Notes: generated from the letters alone by a model not told the origin. A stretch of 43,570 bases of DNA from an uncultured Eggerthellaceae bacterium (GCA_937892845.1 CALBGP010000015.1:1-43570), one strand, 5' to 3'; numbered from the stretch's first letter, positions 25,590 to 33,682 are shown. Numbers and translations: made by a program.

Positions 25590-25618
25590 AAGTGGAGCCC
25601 GCATCCCGGGCTCCACTT
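25590..25618 (+). terminator. Hairpin after tuf, probable terminator
   Basis: A perfect 12-bp stem, AAGTGGAGCCCG (25590-25601) with CGGGCTCCACTT (25607-25618), follows the tuf stop. The downstream T-run is poor, so it may be only partial or may protect the 3' end. Confidence 0.6.
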
Positions 25619-25682
25619 ATGAAGAGCTCGAAATATGTGTATGAGCTTCAAGCTACGGAAAGATTAATCATAAGGAGAATTC

Positions 25683-25832
25683 ATGCGTACGTTGGTCACC
25701 CTGGCCTGCACTGAATGCAAGCGCCGCAACTACACGACCAAAAAGAACAAGCAGAATAATCCTGATCGCATCGAGATGAAGAAGTACTGCAAGTGGTGCA
25801 AGACCCACACGGTGCACAAAGAGACTCGATAG
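25683..25832 (+). CDS. rpmG: 50S ribosomal protein L33
   Basis: L33 is a small zinc-ribbon protein of the large subunit near the E site. The 49-residue product begins MRTLVTLACTECKRRNYTT and ends CKWCKTHTVHKETR. The CTEC and CKWC pairs make it the zinc-binding (C+) form. The length is normal. AAGGAGAATTC precedes the ATG. It sits between tuf and tRNA-Trp, upstream of secE, an order conserved in actinobacteria and many other bacteria. Confidence 0.97.
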   Translation: MRTLVTLACTECKRRNYTTKKNKQNNPDRIEMKKYCKWCKTHTVHKETR

Positions 25833-25843
25833 CTTAAGGAAAC

Positions 25844-25920
25844 AGGCCAGTAGCTCCAATTGGTAGAGCGGCGGTCTCCAAAACCGCATGTTGGGGGTTC
25901 GAGTCCCTCCTGGCCTGCCA
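25844..25920 (+). tRNA. tRNA-Trp (anticodon CCA)
   Basis: The acceptor AGGCCAG pairs with CTGGCCT, the anticodon stem GCGGT/ACCGC holds loop CTCCAAA (anticodon CCA), the T loop is GTTCGAGTC, the discriminator is G and CCA is encoded at 25918-25920. It begins 11 nt after rpmG. Confidence 0.95.
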
Positions 25921-25927
25921 GCTTGTT

Positions 25928-25958
25928 CAAGCAGCTTGAGACGCGAGCTGCTTGTTTT
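25928..25958 (+). terminator. Terminator or attenuator between tRNA-Trp and secE
   Basis: A 9-bp stem, CAAGCAGCT (25928-25936) with AGCTGCTTG (25946-25954), is followed by TTTT. It ends the rpmG-tRNA-Trp transcript at least in part. No clear promoter for secE was found in 25959-26023. Confidence 0.7.
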
Positions 25959-26023
25959 GGGTTTAAGGGTAATTCGTTTTCAGTAACGATGAGCGGGTTA
26001 ACCGCATTAGGGATCACACAAAC

Positions 26024-26392
26024 ATGGCAAAAAAGTCAAAAACGCAAAAGGCTAAAGCTTCCGCTGCACGCCAGGCTCGTAAGGCTCAGGCCGCTGAGTC
26101 CGTTCAGATCGAAGAGAATGTCGAGACTGGTGCAAAGAGCTCCAAGGCAGCTGAAAAAGCGCAGCCTGCCAAGCAGGAGAAGAAGGCTGACAAGCCCAAG
26201 AAGAAGCGCTTCAAATTCCTGCGTGAGGTTAAGTCCGAGCTTAAGCGCGTGACATGGCCCACGAAGCAGGAAGTTCTTCGCTGGACCGGCGTGGTCATCG
26301 CTGCACTTCTGTTCTTTGGCGTTTTCGTTGCCGTGCTTGACAATCTGATTGTCATGCCTCTTATCGTTGCCCTTTCGGGGATAGGAGCGTAA
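26024..26392 (+). CDS. secE: Preprotein translocase subunit SecE
   Basis: SecE clamps SecY in the membrane channel. The conserved core is at the C-terminus: KFLREVKSELKRVTWPTKQEV then a single membrane helix (VVIAALLFFGVFVAVLDNLIV). The 122-residue protein has an N-terminal extension of about 60 Lys/Ala/Gln-rich residues (KSKTQKAKASAARQARKAQ), longer than in minimal SecE but seen in some actinobacteria. No strong ribosome site precedes the ATG; AGGGATC is the closest. It lies 4 nt upstream of nusG, the usual coupling. Confidence 0.95.
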   Translation: MAKKSKTQKAKASAARQARKAQAAESVQIEENVETGAKSSKAAEKAQPAKQEKKADKPKKKRFKFLREVKSELKRVTWPTKQEVLRWTGVVIAALLFFGVFVAVLDNLIVMPLIVALSGIGA

Positions 26393-26396
26393 ATCT

Positions 26397-26927
26397 ATGG
26401 CAAAGAAATGGTACGTGCTTCATACGTATTCCGGATATGAGAACAAGGTAAAAAAGAACCTTGAAACCCGAATCGAGACCATGGGTCTCGAAAACAATGT
26501 TTTCGGCATTGAGATTCCCACTGAGATGGTGACCGAGATAAAAGAGGGCGGTCGTCGCATCGAAAGTGAAAAAAAGGTATTCCCCGGCTATGTTCTTGTC
26601 CGCATGGAGCTTGACGACCGCAGTTGGGCTGCTGTCCGTAACACTCCCGGCGTGACGGGCTTTGTCGGAAGCCAAGGCAATCCTGCTCCGTTGACTCGTG
26701 AAGAGTACAACAAGATTATGAAAAGGACTTCTGCTGCGGCTCCCAAAAAGACCTCCACTGTTCTGGAAGTGGGGCAGTCTGTTAAAGTCACCAATGGTCC
26801 GCTTTCGGATTTCGACGGCACCGTTGTCGAGGTTTCTCCTGAAACCGGCAAGGTGAAGGTGACGGTATCCATCTTCGGTCGTGAGACTCCTGTTGAGCTC
26901 TCCTTTGACCAGGTGGCTCGAATCTAG
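26397..26927 (+). CDS. nusG: Transcription termination/antitermination factor NusG
   Basis: NusG binds RNA polymerase and couples it to Rho or the ribosome. The 176-residue product has the NGN domain (KWYVLHTYSGYENKVKKNL, IPTEMVTEI, KKVFPGYVLVRME, VRNTPGVTGFVG) and a C-terminal KOW domain from about residue 125 (VGQSVKVTNGPLSDFDGTV ending FDQVARI). The length is typical, without the acidic N-terminal extension of many actinobacterial NusG proteins. It starts 4 nt after secE. Confidence 0.98.
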   Translation: MAKKWYVLHTYSGYENKVKKNLETRIETMGLENNVFGIEIPTEMVTEIKEGGRRIESEKKVFPGYVLVRMELDDRSWAAVRNTPGVTGFVGSQGNPAPLTREEYNKIMKRTSAAAPKKTSTVLEVGQSVKVTNGPLSDFDGTVVEVSPETGKVKVTVSIFGRETPVELSFDQVARI

Positions 26928-26935
26928 TGTATCCT

Positions 26936-26982
26936 CGGCCCGTGCGTGCCTGGGTGGACAGGGCTTCTCATGCGTGCGGCCG
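26936..26982 (+). other. Possible structured leader of rplK
   Basis: CGGCC (26936-26940) can pair with GGCCG (26978-26982), enclosing a small CCTG/CAGG hairpin (26949-26962). It lies between nusG and rplK, where ribosomal-protein leaders are often found. No family was recognised. Confidence 0.35.
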
Positions 26983-27019
26983 TTTGAATGCAAACCAGGT
27001 ATAGTAAGGAAACAAAAAG

Positions 27020-27514
27020 ATGGCTGAAAAGAAAAAGACCGGCTTCATCAAACTGCAGATTCCTGCTGGTGCTGCCAATCCGGCTCCTCCGGTTGGTCCT
27101 GCTCTGGGTTCTCAGGGCGTCAACATCATGCAGTTCTGCCAGGCGTTCAACGCTGAGACCAAGGACAAGGCCGGCACGATCATTCCTGTCGAGATTACGG
27201 TGTATGAGGATAAGTCCTTCACCTTCGTGTGCAAGACTCCTCCTGCCGCAGTTCTGATCAAGGAAGCTCTTGGAATCAAGAGCGGTTCCGGCATTCCCCA
27301 GCTGAAGTTCGCCGGCACCCTCACTCAGGATCAGCTCCGCAGCATCGCTGAGACCAAGATGCCTGACCTCAATGCCAACGACATCGATGCCGCTATGGAG
27401 ATCATCGCCGGCACCGCTCGTAGCATGGGCGTTCGCATCGAAGGCCGCGAGATGAAGAAGGTTTACGTTCCTTCCAAGAAGCTCGCCAACATGCTCGCTG
27501 GCAAGGCTGAATAG
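27020..27514 (+). CDS. rplK: 50S ribosomal protein L11
   Basis: L11 binds the GTPase-associated centre of 23S rRNA and is needed for RelA-type stringent signalling. The 164-residue product carries the N-terminal domain (FIKLQIPAGAANPAPPVGPALGSQG in family style, with PPVGPALGSQGVNIM) and the RNA-binding C-domain (GSGIPQ, GTLTQDQLRSIAETKMPDLN, IAGTARSMGVRIEG). Most bacterial L11 proteins end near MGV-x-V-x-G at about 141 residues; this one continues about 20 residues (REMKKVYVPSKKLANMLAGK). GTAAGGAAAC precedes the ATG. It is followed by rplA after a structured 82-nt gap. Confidence 0.97.
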   Translation: MAEKKKTGFIKLQIPAGAANPAPPVGPALGSQGVNIMQFCQAFNAETKDKAGTIIPVEITVYEDKSFTFVCKTPPAAVLIKEALGIKSGSGIPQLKFAGTLTQDQLRSIAETKMPDLNANDIDAAMEIIAGTARSMGVRIEGREMKKVYVPSKKLANMLAGKAE

Positions 27515-27527
27515 TTTTAGTTCACCA

Positions 27528-27580
27528 GATGCGCCTGCGCATCATGTGGAAGGATGCATGAGGGCATCCGCCATTACCAC
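27528..27580 (+). promoter_or_regulatory. Structured rplK-rplA spacer, candidate L1-binding element
   Basis: Two hairpins occur in tandem. GATGCGC/GCGCATC forms at 27528-27543. The second has an outer stem GTGG (27546-27549) with CCAC (27577-27580), an asymmetric internal loop, and an inner stem GGATGC (27552-27557) with GCATCC (27564-27569). L1 is known to bind two helices joined by an asymmetric loop in its rRNA and mRNA sites. The assignment is inference. Confidence 0.4.
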
Positions 27581-27596
27581 GAAAGGATAGCTTCAA

Positions 27597-28310
27597 ATGA
27601 AGAAGACCAAGAACCAGAAGATTGCCGCAGAGAAGATCGAAGAGGGCAAGTTCTACGCTCCTCTCGAGGCTCTCTCCCTCGTCAAAGAGGTTTCCACCGC
27701 CAAGTTCGACGAGACCGTGGAAGTCCACTTCCGCTTGGGTATCGACACCCGTCAGGCTGATCAGCAGCTCCGTGGCATGGTTTCTCTGCCCAACGGCTCC
27801 GGCAAAGAAGTGCGCGTTGCTGTCTTTGCTGAGGGCGCTGCTGCCGATGCGGCTCGCGCTGCTGGCGCTGACATCGTCGGCTCCGATGATCTTGTTGCTG
27901 AGATTCAGGCTGGCAACATGAACTTCGACGCTACCGTTGCCACCCCTGACATGATGGCCAAGGTTGGCCGTCTGGGTAAGATCCTCGGTCCTCGCGGCCT
28001 TATGCCCAACCCCAAGCTGGGCACCGTCACCCCTGATGTCGCCAAAGCCATCAGCGATCTCAAGGGTGGTAAGGTTGAGTACCGTGCTGACCGTTACGGC
28101 ATCGCCCATGTCATCCTCGGCAAGGTCAGCTTCGATGCTGAAAAGCTTGCTGAGAACTACGGCGCAGTCTATGACGAGATCGTGCGTATGAAGCCTGCTG
28201 CTGCTAAGGGCAAGTACCTCAAGTCCATCACGGTTTCTTCCACCATGGGCCCCGGCATCGCCGTTGACCCTGCCGTGTCTCGCAACTTCGCTGAGAAGGA
28301 TGCCGAGTAG
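27597..28310 (+). CDS. rplA: 50S ribosomal protein L1
   Basis: L1 forms the mobile stalk near the ribosomal E site and is a known autogenous translational repressor. The 237-residue product has the normal length. Family blocks include FDETVEVHFRLGIDTRQADQQ, GTVSLP-like GMVSLPNGSGKEVRVAVF, GADIVGSDDLVAEIQAG, PDMMAKVGRLGKILGPRGLMP, GTVTPDVAKAI and SSTMGPGIAVDP. CGAAAGGATAGC precedes the ATG. It ends the rplKA pair, and a strong terminator follows. rplJL, normally next, is about 21 kb upstream. Confidence 0.98.
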   Translation: MKKTKNQKIAAEKIEEGKFYAPLEALSLVKEVSTAKFDETVEVHFRLGIDTRQADQQLRGMVSLPNGSGKEVRVAVFAEGAAADAARAAGADIVGSDDLVAEIQAGNMNFDATVATPDMMAKVGRLGKILGPRGLMPNPKLGTVTPDVAKAISDLKGGKVEYRADRYGIAHVILGKVSFDAEKLAENYGAVYDEIVRMKPAAAKGKYLKSITVSSTMGPGIAVDPAVSRNFAEKDAE

Positions 28311-28345
28311 TCTCGAGGACTGAACGACTCCGGTCGGTTGAAGCT

Positions 28346-28377
28346 AACGCCACCTGCATGACGGGTGGCGTTTTTTT
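28346..28377 (+). terminator. Terminator after rplA
   Basis: A perfect 9-bp stem, AACGCCACC (28346-28354) with GGTGGCGTT (28364-28372), runs into a stretch of seven T residues. It clearly ends the secE-nusG-rplKA transcript. Confidence 0.92.
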
Positions 28378-28463
28378 GTATGGAGTACTTGCCGGCTTGC
28401 GCGGTGGTAGAATCACGTCTGCAACCTGATTATGCATATGTTTTAACGAAAGGCGTGAACGAC

Positions 28464-29237
28464 ATGATTATCAAGAAGTCTCCCGCTGAAATCGAAGCCA
28501 TGAAGGAGGCTGGGCGCATTTCGGCGAAGGTGCTACGCGAGGTGGGAGCATTGGTGCGTCCTGGCGTGTCGACTCTCGAACTCGATCGCTTCGTCGAATC
28601 TATGATTCGCCTTGAAGGCGGCATTCCTGCATTCAAGGGATATGGCGGGTTCCCGGGAAGCATCTGCGCCTCCATCAATGACCAGATCGTGCACGGTATA
28701 CCCTCCGCTGATGTCATCCTCAAAGAGGGCGATATCATTTCCATCGATACCGGCGCCATAGTTGACGGGTGGGTCGGCGATAATGCGTGGACTTATCCGG
28801 TTGGAAAGATCTCCCCTGAACTTCAGAAGCTGCTCGATACAACCGAGAAGTGCATGTGGGCCGGTCTTGATGCCGCGCGTCCCGGTAATCGCCTGGGTGA
28901 TATCGGCTATGCCGTTCAGACCATTGCTGAAGCTGAGGGCTACGGTGTGGTTCGCGAATATGTGGGCCACGGCATTGGCAGGAACATGCATGAAGATCCC
29001 AATGTCCCCAATTACGGTCGTAGGCATCACGGCATCGTGCTCCAACCTGGAATGGTGTTGGCTATCGAACCCATGATCAATTTGGGAACCCATAAGACCA
29101 AGCAGATGCCTGATGGATGGCTTGTGTGCACGCAGGATGGCAAGCCCTCGGCCCATTTTGAGAAGACTGTGGCCATCACGGAGGAAGGTCCTGTAATCCT
29201 CACTACTGAGCCGGGATTCCGTCGTCCCGTCAACTAG
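28464..29237 (+). CDS. map: Methionine aminopeptidase, type I
   Basis: This enzyme removes the N-terminal methionine from nascent proteins. The 257-residue product has all five metal ligands: D95 (SIDTG), D106 (GWVGDNAW), H169 (GHGIGRNMHE), E202 (LAIEPM) and E233 (HFEKTV), and the substrate histidine H77 (IVHGIP). The length matches type I enzymes with only the short linker. The ATG at 28464 is preceded by GAAAGG; the longer frame from 28365 crosses the rplA terminator and is not used. It stands alone between rplA and the convergent murJ, not in the more usual adk-map-infA order. Confidence 0.97.
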   Translation: MIIKKSPAEIEAMKEAGRISAKVLREVGALVRPGVSTLELDRFVESMIRLEGGIPAFKGYGGFPGSICASINDQIVHGIPSADVILKEGDIISIDTGAIVDGWVGDNAWTYPVGKISPELQKLLDTTEKCMWAGLDAARPGNRLGDIGYAVQTIAEAEGYGVVREYVGHGIGRNMHEDPNVPNYGRRHHGIVLQPGMVLAIEPMINLGTHKTKQMPDGWLVCTQDGKPSAHFEKTVAITEEGPVILTTEPGFRRPVN

Positions 29238-29270
29238 AGGTGAACCGCTGATTCAATTGGCTTGCTTTTA

Positions 29271-29298
29271 GCGCGCGTGCTTACCGGCGCGCGTGCTT
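29271..29298. repeat. 12-bp direct repeat at the map-murJ convergence
   Basis: GCGCGCGTGCTT occurs at 29271-29282 and 29287-29298, spanning the murJ stop codon. The GCGCGC cores can also pair with each other. There is no T-run, so it is at best a weak terminator. Confidence 0.45.
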
Positions 29299-30996
29299 TG
29301 CTTTTCCGACCTTCTCATTGATTTTGCGATCAGTGAATTTACGCAGGATACGTGTGAACATGGATGCTTCGGGGAAATCCAGGGCGCATGTCGGACCGAA
29401 CGTAACGGCGAGCGCAAGCAGTCCTCCGATGATGATGAGTATCAAGGCATTGCCGATCGATCCGTCGAGTGGGAGGAAGGCAGGCGCCAGAATGTAGATG
29501 AGCACCGCCGCCGCTCCTGCTCCGGCAATTCCTAAGATCAGCGCTCTGAGTGCGGCCTTGACGGTTGATTTGATTCCGAGTGGACCGAGATGTGAGCGAA
29601 GATAGAGTATTCCGATGATATCGACAAGGGCGTAATAGACGGTTTCGCCGAATGCGACCGCTGCTAAGCCGAAGATCCCCAGCGCACCTCCCATTTCCGT
29701 AGCGAAGATGAGCGTGAAGGCAATCTGGACGATTGCGCCTCCTGCAACCATGATGGCGAAGTGCTTCATTTTCCGCAGCGCAGAGAATGCCTTCTGCAAA
29801 TAGGTGTTCACGGCGTAGAAGGGAAGCGAGACGGACAGGATGGCAAGATACGTTGCGATCTGATGGATGTTCTCTTCGCTGAACGCACCGATGTGGTAGA
29901 GCGTGACTAGGGGGATGGAGAAGACGATCAGATACATGGCGAAGGGCACCATGAGGAAGATTATCTGATTGATTCCCTTGGTCAGGCCTTTCTTGAAGCC
30001 TGACATGTTTCCCTGCGCGACCATGTCCGATATTTCGGTGAACAGTGCTGTTGTGATGGGGACGGTGAGGAAGGCGTAGGGGAGTGTGAACCACAGGCGG
30101 GCGTAGGCGATGACTGAAGGGCCGTTGTCCGCGGACGCGTAAGCTGCAGCGTTCTGAACGGAAACGATGATGAGTCCGGCGAACATGACTATCACGGCAG
30201 GTATGCCGATGGAGAGCGTCTCCATCAGAGCGGGATCTTTGAGGTTGATGCGGAAACGCAGATGGATGCCGTTGCGCTTGAGCGCGGGCAGTTGAATGGC
30301 CATCTGGATGAAAACGCCGAGCGGGTTGCCTATCGCGATGATGAGCTTGGCCGCATCGGCGTCAAGCGGTGCGACGAATGCGTATGCGACGAATGTGAGC
30401 GTCACGATGATGTTGTTGAAGATGGGTGCCGCGCTGCTCCAGAGGTAATCTCGTGAAGCGTTGAGCAGGCCGCTGACAATGGATGAGATGCCGTAGAAGA
30501 CTATCTGGATGGCGAAGAACCGGAAGAAGAAGACGGCATCCTCTACGGTCTCCTGATCGCTCATGAAGCTTTGCGTGAAAATGAGGGCCGGAGCAAAAAT
30601 GGTGCATGCAAGCGCCACGGCGCCTAGGAGGACGAAGGTGATGCTGATGAGGTTGCTCGCGTATGCGGCGCCTCCCCGGGCGCCGAGCTTCTGCTTCACC
30701 GACATGTAGACTGGCAGGAAGGCCGTGACCAGCATACCGCCCATGACAAGTTCGTAGAGCATGTTCGGAAGATTGTTTGCAACCTGGTAGGAGCTTGCAA
30801 GCATGGTTGAGCCGAGCGCGAACGCCATGGCCCATGTGCGCATGAATCCCGTGATGCGGGAAATGATGACGAAGAAGCTGATGAGCATGGCCGAGCGCCC
30901 AACGGCTTCTTCAGCTGTGAGTGCCGATGCGCCAGATTCGCCATCTTCGGTGGAATGCTTCGAGGCTGTGGAATTATGCAGGGCGGCCATACGCAT
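29281..30996 (-). CDS. murJ: Lipid II flippase MurJ (MviN family)
   Basis: MurJ moves undecaprenyl-linked peptidoglycan precursor across the cytoplasmic membrane. The 571-residue protein has about 14 hydrophobic helices. Family blocks include SFFVIISRITGFMRTWAMAFALG, SYQVANNLPNMLYELVMGGM, FLPVYM and GLTKGINQIIFLMVPFAMYL, plus LYHIGAFSEENI. The N-terminal 35 residues are polar and cytosolic. The start may be the ATG at 30996 or the one at 30990; neither has a convincing ribosome site. The C-terminus is short and basic (KINEKVGKAKHARR), without the large extracellular and kinase-like domains found in mycobacterial MviN. It is divergent from nadK, with overlapping promoter sequences, and serves the same pathway as the dcw genes downstream. 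Confidence 0.95.
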   Translation of the reverse strand: MRMAALHNSTASKHSTEDGESGASALTAEEAVGRSAMLISFFVIISRITGFMRTWAMAFALGSTMLASSYQVANNLPNMLYELVMGGMLVTAFLPVYMSVKQKLGARGGAAYASNLISITFVLLGAVALACTIFAPALIFTQSFMSDQETVEDAVFFFRFFAIQIVFYGISSIVSGLLNASRDYLWSSAAPIFNNIIVTLTFVAYAFVAPLDADAAKLIIAIGNPLGVFIQMAIQLPALKRNGIHLRFRINLKDPALMETLSIGIPAVIVMFAGLIIVSVQNAAAYASADNGPSVIAYARLWFTLPYAFLTVPITTALFTEISDMVAQGNMSGFKKGLTKGINQIIFLMVPFAMYLIVFSIPLVTLYHIGAFSEENIHQIATYLAILSVSLPFYAVNTYLQKAFSALRKMKHFAIMVAGGAIVQIAFTLIFATEMGGALGIFGLAAVAFGETVYYALVDIIGILYLRSHLGPLGIKSTVKAALRALILGIAGAGAAAVLIYILAPAFLPLDGSIGNALILIIIGGLLALAVTFGPTCALDFPEASMFTRILRKFTDRKINEKVGKAKHARR

Positions 30997-31011
30997 CTTT
31001 CAAGGTTTGGG

Positions 31012-31017
31012 TATAAT
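31012..31017 (+). promoter_or_regulatory. -10 element of nadK, overlapping the murJ promoter region
   Basis: A perfect TATAAT lies at 31012-31017, about 55 nt before nadK. No good -35 is visible at 17 bp. On the other strand the same bases read CATTAT about 20 nt before murJ, so the divergent promoters probably overlap. Confidence 0.45.
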
Positions 31018-31072
31018 GCAAAAACTGTAATTTCATGATACCTCACGTGGTTGAGATAGAGGCGATGCACTG

Positions 31073-31936
31073 ATGAACATCCTGATTATTCGCAACACTT
31101 CCAATGCGCAGGCCCTGGATGCCTCGATGCTGCTTGCCACCTATCTGGATTCCCAGGGCATAACCCATCGTGAGCTCGATGCCCTTCCTCTTTCCATCGA
31201 ATCCGTGCAAGGAATTTGGGATGATGTCGACGTGGCATCCTTCGATATGGTGGTATCGCTCGGCGGTGACGGCACCATGTTGCGCACTGCTCGTCTGGTC
31301 GGCAAGACCCGTGTGCCCATCCTGGGCATCAACTTCGGCCACTTGGGCTTTTTGGTCAATTCCTCCGATGATGGAGTCGTCGGCATTGTCGCGGCCGCTC
31401 TTGCGGGGGATGTCGTCCGCGAAGAGCGTGCCAACCTCCATGTCGAATTCCTCTCCGACGGTGAGGTGCTTGCAAGCCGCTTCGCCCTCAATGAGTTCTC
31501 TGTCACGCGTGGGGCGTTGGGCCGTTTGATCGACTTTTCCGTCGACATCGCGGGAGACCGCCTGGTTGACATGCGCGGCGATGGCCTGGTGATTGCAACG
31601 GCAACCGGCTCTACGGCATATGCGCTTTCCGCGGGCGGACCTCTTGTTGCGCCGAATTTCAAGGGATTGGTGGTCGTGCCGCTTGCTCCGCATACGCTTC
31701 TGTCCCGTTCGGTGGTCACCGACTCGAGTGATGTGGTGGAAATCGACTTGGCCCGCAATCCTGAGAGCCGCGAAGCGAGCTTCTTCGTCGATGGTGAATT
31801 CGTCATGCTCGACCAGCCTGTTGATCGCATCCTGGTCCGTAAATCCAACAATCCCACGGTGCTTCTGCGCTATAAGGCGAAAAGCTTCTATTCCGCTGTC
31901 GCGGAAACCTTCTATTCGGACCATGTCCGCAGGTAG
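31073..31936 (+). CDS. nadK: NAD kinase
   Basis: NAD kinase phosphorylates NAD+ to NADP+ in the cytosol. The 287-residue product shows the GGDGTMLR motif at 64-71, GINFGHLGFL, RFALNEFSV and ATGSTAYALSAGGP, all core family signatures, and a C-terminal beta-sandwich domain ending SAVAETFYSDHV. The length is normal. The ATG at 31073 has GAGGCG upstream. In many actinobacteria nadK sits beside recN and a hemolysin-like methyltransferase gene; here it is alone and divergent from murJ. A bidirectional terminator follows. Confidence 0.96.
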   Translation: MNILIIRNTSNAQALDASMLLATYLDSQGITHRELDALPLSIESVQGIWDDVDVASFDMVVSLGGDGTMLRTARLVGKTRVPILGINFGHLGFLVNSSDDGVVGIVAAALAGDVVREERANLHVEFLSDGEVLASRFALNEFSVTRGALGRLIDFSVDIAGDRLVDMRGDGLVIATATGSTAYALSAGGPLVAPNFKGLVVVPLAPHTLLSRSVVTDSSDVVEIDLARNPESREASFFVDGEFVMLDQPVDRILVRKSNNPTVLLRYKAKSFYSAVAETFYSDHVRR

Positions 31937-31960
31937 GGCTTTCATTCCGAATTCGCGTTG

Positions 31961-31996
31961 AAAAAAAGCGCCGTAGTCATCGATCACGGCGCTTTT
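31961..31996. terminator. Bidirectional terminator between nadK and the DUF1846 gene
   Basis: An 11-bp stem, AAAAGCGCCGT (31964-31974) with ACGGCGCTTTT (31986-31996), is flanked by A-runs on the left and T-runs on the right. It should therefore work on both strands, serving nadK and the minus-strand gene. Confidence 0.9.
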
Positions 31997-32023
31997 GCGT
32001 TGCGGCTTGCCTGCGGTAGGCTT

Positions 32024-33505
32024 TTACTTGTGATAATACTTGTGCTGCTCGTATTTCGGCTCGCAGCATACGTTGATTCCCAGCTTGCGATAGATCATCT
32101 CATCGATTGCGGAGATGATGACGGAGAAGAACGCATCGCAGCCGCGGAGGTCTCCCACGTGATCGAGCACCTGTGCGGCATCCGGGTTCGTGGCGGAGCT
32201 GATCGAGAGCGCGATGAGCGTTTCGTCCGAATGCAGGCGGGGATTCTTGCTGGAGAGCTGTGCCGTCTTGAGGTGGCAGATGGGTGTGATGGCGGTGTCG
32301 CTTATGACAAGGATGTCATCGGCGACGCCGGCAACGTCTTTAAGGGCGTTGATGAGCAGAGACGATGCTGCGCCGAGCAGATCTGAGGTCTTGCCGGTGA
32401 TCACGCGTCCGTCGGGAAGCACCATGGCCCCTGCGGGTGCGCCGGTTGTTTCCTCCTTGAGCAAGGCGGCGCTGCGGGCAGGGGAGAAGCTCGGCGTCAC
32501 GCCGGCTTGGTTCATGATGCGCTCGAGCTTGTTCATGCGATCTTCGCCTTGGCCCGTCCGCTTGATATCCACGGCGGTCTGGAAGTAGCGGCGCACGATC
32601 TCCATCTTGGCTGCTTCACGCACGGCGTCATCGTCGATGATGGCGAACCCGGCCATGTTCACGCCCATGTCCGTAGGGGACATATAGGGGCTCGATCCCT
32701 GGATTCGCTCCATCGTGGCTTTGAGCACAGGGAACACTTCAACGTCGCGATTGTAGTTGACGGTCGTGATTCCATAGGCCTCAAGGTGGTAGGGGTCTAT
32801 GATGTTCGCGTCGTCAAGATCCACCGTTGCCGCCTCGTAGGCCATGTTCACGGGGTGGTTGAGAGGCAGGTTCCAGACAGGGAAGGTTTCGTATTTCGCG
32901 TACCCGGCTGCAACTCCGCGCTTGTGCTCATGGTAGAGCTGCGAAAGGCAGGTTGCCATCTTGCCGGAGCCGGGACCGGGTGCGGTCACCACTACCAGAG
33001 GACGGGTGGTCTCGATGTATTCGTTTTTGCCGAAGCCCTCATCGCTTACTATGTGGTCGATGTCATAGGGGTATCCGGCGATAGGATAGTGGACCTTGCA
33101 TACGATTCCGAGCGAGGTGAGGCGTTTGCGGAACATGTCGGCAGCAGGCTGGTTGGCATACTGGGTGACGACCACGCTTCCCACATAGAACCCCATGCCG
33201 CGGAAGTTATCCATCAGACGCAGCACGTCATCGTCGTAGGTGATGCCCAGGTCTCCGCGAATCTTGCTTTTCTCGATGTCATTGGCGTTGATGGTCACGA
33301 CTATCTCCACGTCGTCAGCGATGCTTTTGAGCATGCGGATCTTGGAGTCGGGTTCGAAACCGGGGAGAACGCGGCTTGCATGGTAATCATCGAAGAGTTT
33401 TCCGCCGAATTCGAGGTAGAGCTTGCCTCCGAACTGATCGATTCGATTGCGGATGTGCTCTGCCTGCATGCTGATGTATTTCTCGTTGTCGAAGCCGATG
33501 CGCAT
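32024..33505 (-). CDS. DUF1846 / UPF0371 family protein
   Basis: The 493-residue protein matches the UPF0371 (DUF1846) family over its full length: MRIGFDNEKYISMQAEHI, FGGKLYLEFGGKLFDDYHA, RVLPGFEPDSKIRML, VTAPGPGSGKMATCLSQLYH, KYETFPVWNLPLNHPVN and SSPYMSPTDMGVNMAG. Biochemical function is not established to my knowledge. The APGPGSGKMATC segment is nucleotide-loop-like and conserved in the family. It is cytosolic, with no signal or membrane segment. AAAGG lies 7 bases before the ATG. It is monocistronic and divergent from xerD. The family is found mainly in anaerobes and Gram-positive bacteria. Confidence 0.93.
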   Translation of the reverse strand: MRIGFDNEKYISMQAEHIRNRIDQFGGKLYLEFGGKLFDDYHASRVLPGFEPDSKIRMLKSIADDVEIVVTINANDIEKSKIRGDLGITYDDDVLRLMDNFRGMGFYVGSVVVTQYANQPAADMFRKRLTSLGIVCKVHYPIAGYPYDIDHIVSDEGFGKNEYIETTRPLVVVTAPGPGSGKMATCLSQLYHEHKRGVAAGYAKYETFPVWNLPLNHPVNMAYEAATVDLDDANIIDPYHLEAYGITTVNYNRDVEVFPVLKATMERIQGSSPYMSPTDMGVNMAGFAIIDDDAVREAAKMEIVRRYFQTAVDIKRTGQGEDRMNKLERIMNQAGVTPSFSPARSAALLKEETTGAPAGAMVLPDGRVITGKTSDLLGAASSLLINALKDVAGVADDILVISDTAITPICHLKTAQLSSKNPRLHSDETLIALSISSATNPDAAQVLDHVGDLRGCDAFFSVIISAIDEMIYRKLGINVCCEPKYEQHKYYHK

Positions 33506-33647
33506 GGGGGTGCCTTTCTGACGCGGTCCAGAACCCGGTCATTATAGCGCACCGCCTGCAAGGGGTTGTTTTCTGTTCAGACCGCATTCCGTAAATCCTC
33601 ACGTTTCCATTGATTTGCAGCCTGCATGCGAAACATGGCAACGGTGG

Positions 33648-33676
33648 TTGAAAACGTGCGGCGGGGGCGCTAGCCT
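33648..33676 (+). promoter_or_regulatory. Candidate promoter of xerD giving a leaderless message
   Basis: TTGAAA (33648-33653) is 17 bp from TAGCCT (33671-33676). Initiation seven bases later would fall on the A of the xerD ATG (33683). The -10 match is weak, but the lack of any ribosome site before xerD agrees with leaderless translation. Confidence 0.4.
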
Positions 33677-33682
33677 GTCAGC

